Shown here piece by piece: positions 62,404 to 64,000 of a DNA stretch of 64,000 nucleotides. A program made the translations under genes and the position numbers. Positions within the stretch are counted from its first letter, which is position 1, and the number at the start of each line of letters is the position of its first letter. The stretch comes from Mesorhizobium sp. ES1-1 (lineage in GTDB: Bacteria > Pseudomonadota > Alphaproteobacteria > Rhizobiales > Rhizobiaceae): assembly GCF_020164785.1 (NCBI RefSeq), contig NZ_JAIUGX010000005.1, positions 124,001 through 188,000 of the forward strand. Direction: 5' to 3'. The notes below the pieces were generated by a model that saw only the letters and a list, made by a program, of their open reading frames with translations, was not told where the DNA came from and did no database searches.

Positions 62404-64000
62404 TTATTCGGCAGGCTGGAGGGAGGGCACGGAGCCCGTCATCGGTTGCTCCTCGCGCTGGTGGCCGAGGATGGTCATGGCGACGTTCCAGGCCATGATC
62501 AGGGTGCCGGAGAGGTACATGGCCCCACCGAGAGCGCGCATGACATAATAGGGGTGCATGGCGGCGACCGTTTCGGCGAAGGAATAGACCAGGAAGCCCT
62601 GCTCGTCGTATTCGCGCCACATCAGGCCCTGCATGATGCCGGACACCCACATCACCGCCGCGTAGACGACGATCCCGAGCGTTGCCAGCCAGAAGTGCCA
62701 GGTGACGAGCCTCAGAGAATAGAGCCGGTCACGGTTCCAGAGCTTCGGCACCATGTAGTAGATCGCGCCGAACGAGATCATGCCGACCCAGCCGAGCGCG
62801 CCGGAGTGCACGTGACCGATCGTCCAGTCGGTATAGTGCGACAGCGAGTTGACCGTCTTGATCGACATCATCGGACCCTCGAAGGTCGACATGCCGTAGA
62901 AGGCGATGGCCATCACCATCATGCGGATGATCGGATCGGTGCGCAGCTTGTCCCAGGCGCCCGACAGCGTCATCAGGCCGTTGATCATGCCGCCCCAGGA
63001 GGGCATCCACAGCATGATCGAGAACACCATGCCCAACGTCTGCGCCCAATCGGGAAGGGCCGTGTAATGCAGGTGGTGCGGACCAGCCCAGATGTATAGA
63101 AAAATCAGCGCCCAGAAGTGGATGATCGACAGCCGATAGGAATAGACCGGGCGGTTCGCCTGCTTGGGCACGAAGTAATACATCATGCCGAGGAAGCCCG
63201 CGGTAAGGAAGAAGCCCACGGCATTGTGGCCGTACCACCACTGCGTCAGCGCATCCTGGACGCCGGAGAAGGCGGAGTAGCTCTTGGAGCCAAGCAGGGA
63301 GGCCGGCATGGAGAGATTGTTGACCACATGCAGCATCGCGATGGTCACGATGAAGGAGAGGTAGAACCAGTTGGCGACGTAGATATGCGGTTCCTTGCGC
63401 TTCAGGATCGTGCCGAGGAACAGGACGAGATAGGCGACCCAGACGATGGTCAGCCAGATGTCGACATACCATTCGGGTTCGGCGTATTCGCGGCTCTCGG
63501 TGATGCCGAGCAGGTAGCCGGTCGCGGCCATGACGATGAAAAGCTGATAGCCCCAGAACACGAACCAGGCGAGATCGCCGCCGAAGAGTCGGGCGCGACA
63601 CGTGCGCTGCACGACATAGAGGGACGTGCAAAGCAGCGCATTGCCGCCGAAAGCGAAGACGACGCCGGATGTGTGCAGCGGCCGCAGGCGGCCGAAATTG
63701 AACCATGGCTCGATATTGAGATCCGGATAAGCCAGCTGCAGCGCGATGACCACGCCGACAAGCATGCCGACCACACCCCAGAATATCGTGGCGATGGCGC
63801 CGTAGCGGATTGGACCATCCATGTAAGCGGATGGGTCGATCGGTGCTGCCACCTGGAAATTCGTGTTGCGCAGCAGGATCGCGACAAAACCGAGCAGCAC
63901 AATGAACAGCACCCACATATGCTGCCGGAAGGGCTCGTCCACACCAAAGCCGGCGGCTAGGAGAGCCGCAAAGGTGAAAAGACCCAGCGCGACGATTGGT
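62404..64000 (-). CDS. fixN: Cbb3 cytochrome c oxidase subunit I FixN/CcoN, 5' end outside window
   Basis: The catalytic subunit, cut by the right edge. The frame stays open to position 64000 and still codes for hydrophobic sequence ([17 protein letters not shown]), so the GTG at 63942 is not the real start. Haem and CuB ligands are visible in [24 protein letters not shown] and [10 protein letters not shown]. About 531 of the expected 540 residues are present. FixN reduces oxygen with high affinity and is coupled to proton pumping. Confidence 0.95.
   Translation of the reverse strand, partial: PIVALGLFTFAALLAAGFGVDEPFRQHMWVLFIVLLGFVAILLRNTNFQVAAPIDPSAYMDGPIRYGAIATIFWGVVGMLVGVVIALQLAYPDLNIEPWFNFGRLRPLHTSGVVFAFGGNALLCTSLYVVQRTCRARLFGGDLAWFVFWGYQLFIVMAATGYLLGITESREYAEPEWYVDIWLTIVWVAYLVLFLGTILKRKEPHIYVANWFYLSFIVTIAMLHVVNNLSMPASLLGSKSYSAFSGVQDALTQWWYGHNAVGFFLTAGFLGMMYYFVPKQANRPVYSYRLSIIHFWALIFLYIWAGPHHLHYTALPDWAQTLGMVFSIMLWMPSWGGMINGLMTLSGAWDKLRTDPIIRMMVMAIAFYGMSTFEGPMMSIKTVNSLSHYTDWTIGHVHSGALGWVGMISFGAIYYMVPKLWNRDRLYSLRLVTWHFWLATLGIVVYAAVMWVSGIMQGLMWREYDEQGFLVYSFAETVAAMHPYYVMRALGGAMYLSGTLIMAWNVAMTILGHQREEQPMTGSVPSLQPAE

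Overview
The window is high-GC alphaproteobacterial DNA, most likely from Mesorhizobium or a close relative in the Rhizobiales. The evidence is a fixNOQP-fixGHIS cbb3 oxidase locus with a FixK/FNR box, an Omp25/RopB-type porin-like protein, a DUF1236 protein, and dense catabolic operons with ATP-binding-cassette transporters. No tRNA, rRNA, CRISPR array, insertion sequence or phage gene was seen. Both ends cut a gene: a DUF1236 protein on the left and fixN on the right.

Layout. 0-6.9 kb: a Rieske oxygenase, an SDR/alcohol dehydrogenase pair with a possible EcfG stress promoter, an amidase, a GlcG/HbpS protein and a small membrane protein. 7.1-12.7 kb: a LacI regulator with a perfect 16-bp palindromic operator, divergent from a ribose-type ABC transporter operon that ends in a metallo-beta-lactamase-fold hydrolase. 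12.7-46.1 kb: a large catabolic island. It comprises a six-gene minus-strand operon (two SDRs, a dihydroorotase-like protein, a PuuE-like deacetylase, an epimerase, an MFS transporter); a seven-gene plus-strand operon (RidA, D-hydantoinase, D-carbamoylase, FrhB-type flavoprotein, D-amino-acid dehydrogenase, M20 carbamoylase, isochorismatase-type hydrolase); a nine-gene minus-strand operon (PrpD, SoxB-D-A-G-like oxidase, DHDPS-family lyase, 2-hydroxyacid dehydrogenase, MttB-family methyltransferase, D-aminoacylase); a LysR regulator; and a plus-strand unit (Tat-exported binding protein, dimethylglycine-dehydrogenase-like flavoprotein, SMP-30 lactonase). A second PuuE-like deacetylase and a HisC-type aminotransferase close it.

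How the island may work (inference): imported N-methylated, amidated or hydantoin-type compounds are opened by cyclic amidases, de-carbamoylated or de-acylated to D-amino acids, oxidised to imino/keto acids (RidA clears imines), while N-methyl groups are removed by the MttB, DMGDH and Sox-type enzymes. An ungapped 36-bp element, 29/36 identical, lies upstream of both plus-strand operons and ties them into one regulon.

46.4-55.8 kb: an outer membrane beta-barrel; a TetR regulator with three TGAAC-N3-GTTCA operators controlling a PspA / YiaAB / LplT-PlsC-acyl-ACP-synthetase operon that looks like a membrane-repair module; then an overlapping minus-strand cluster with two unknown proteins and apparent remnants of a ThiF-nitroreductase gene. 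56.0-64.0 kb: fixN-O-Q-P, terminator, FixK box, fixG-H-I-S, all on the minus strand.
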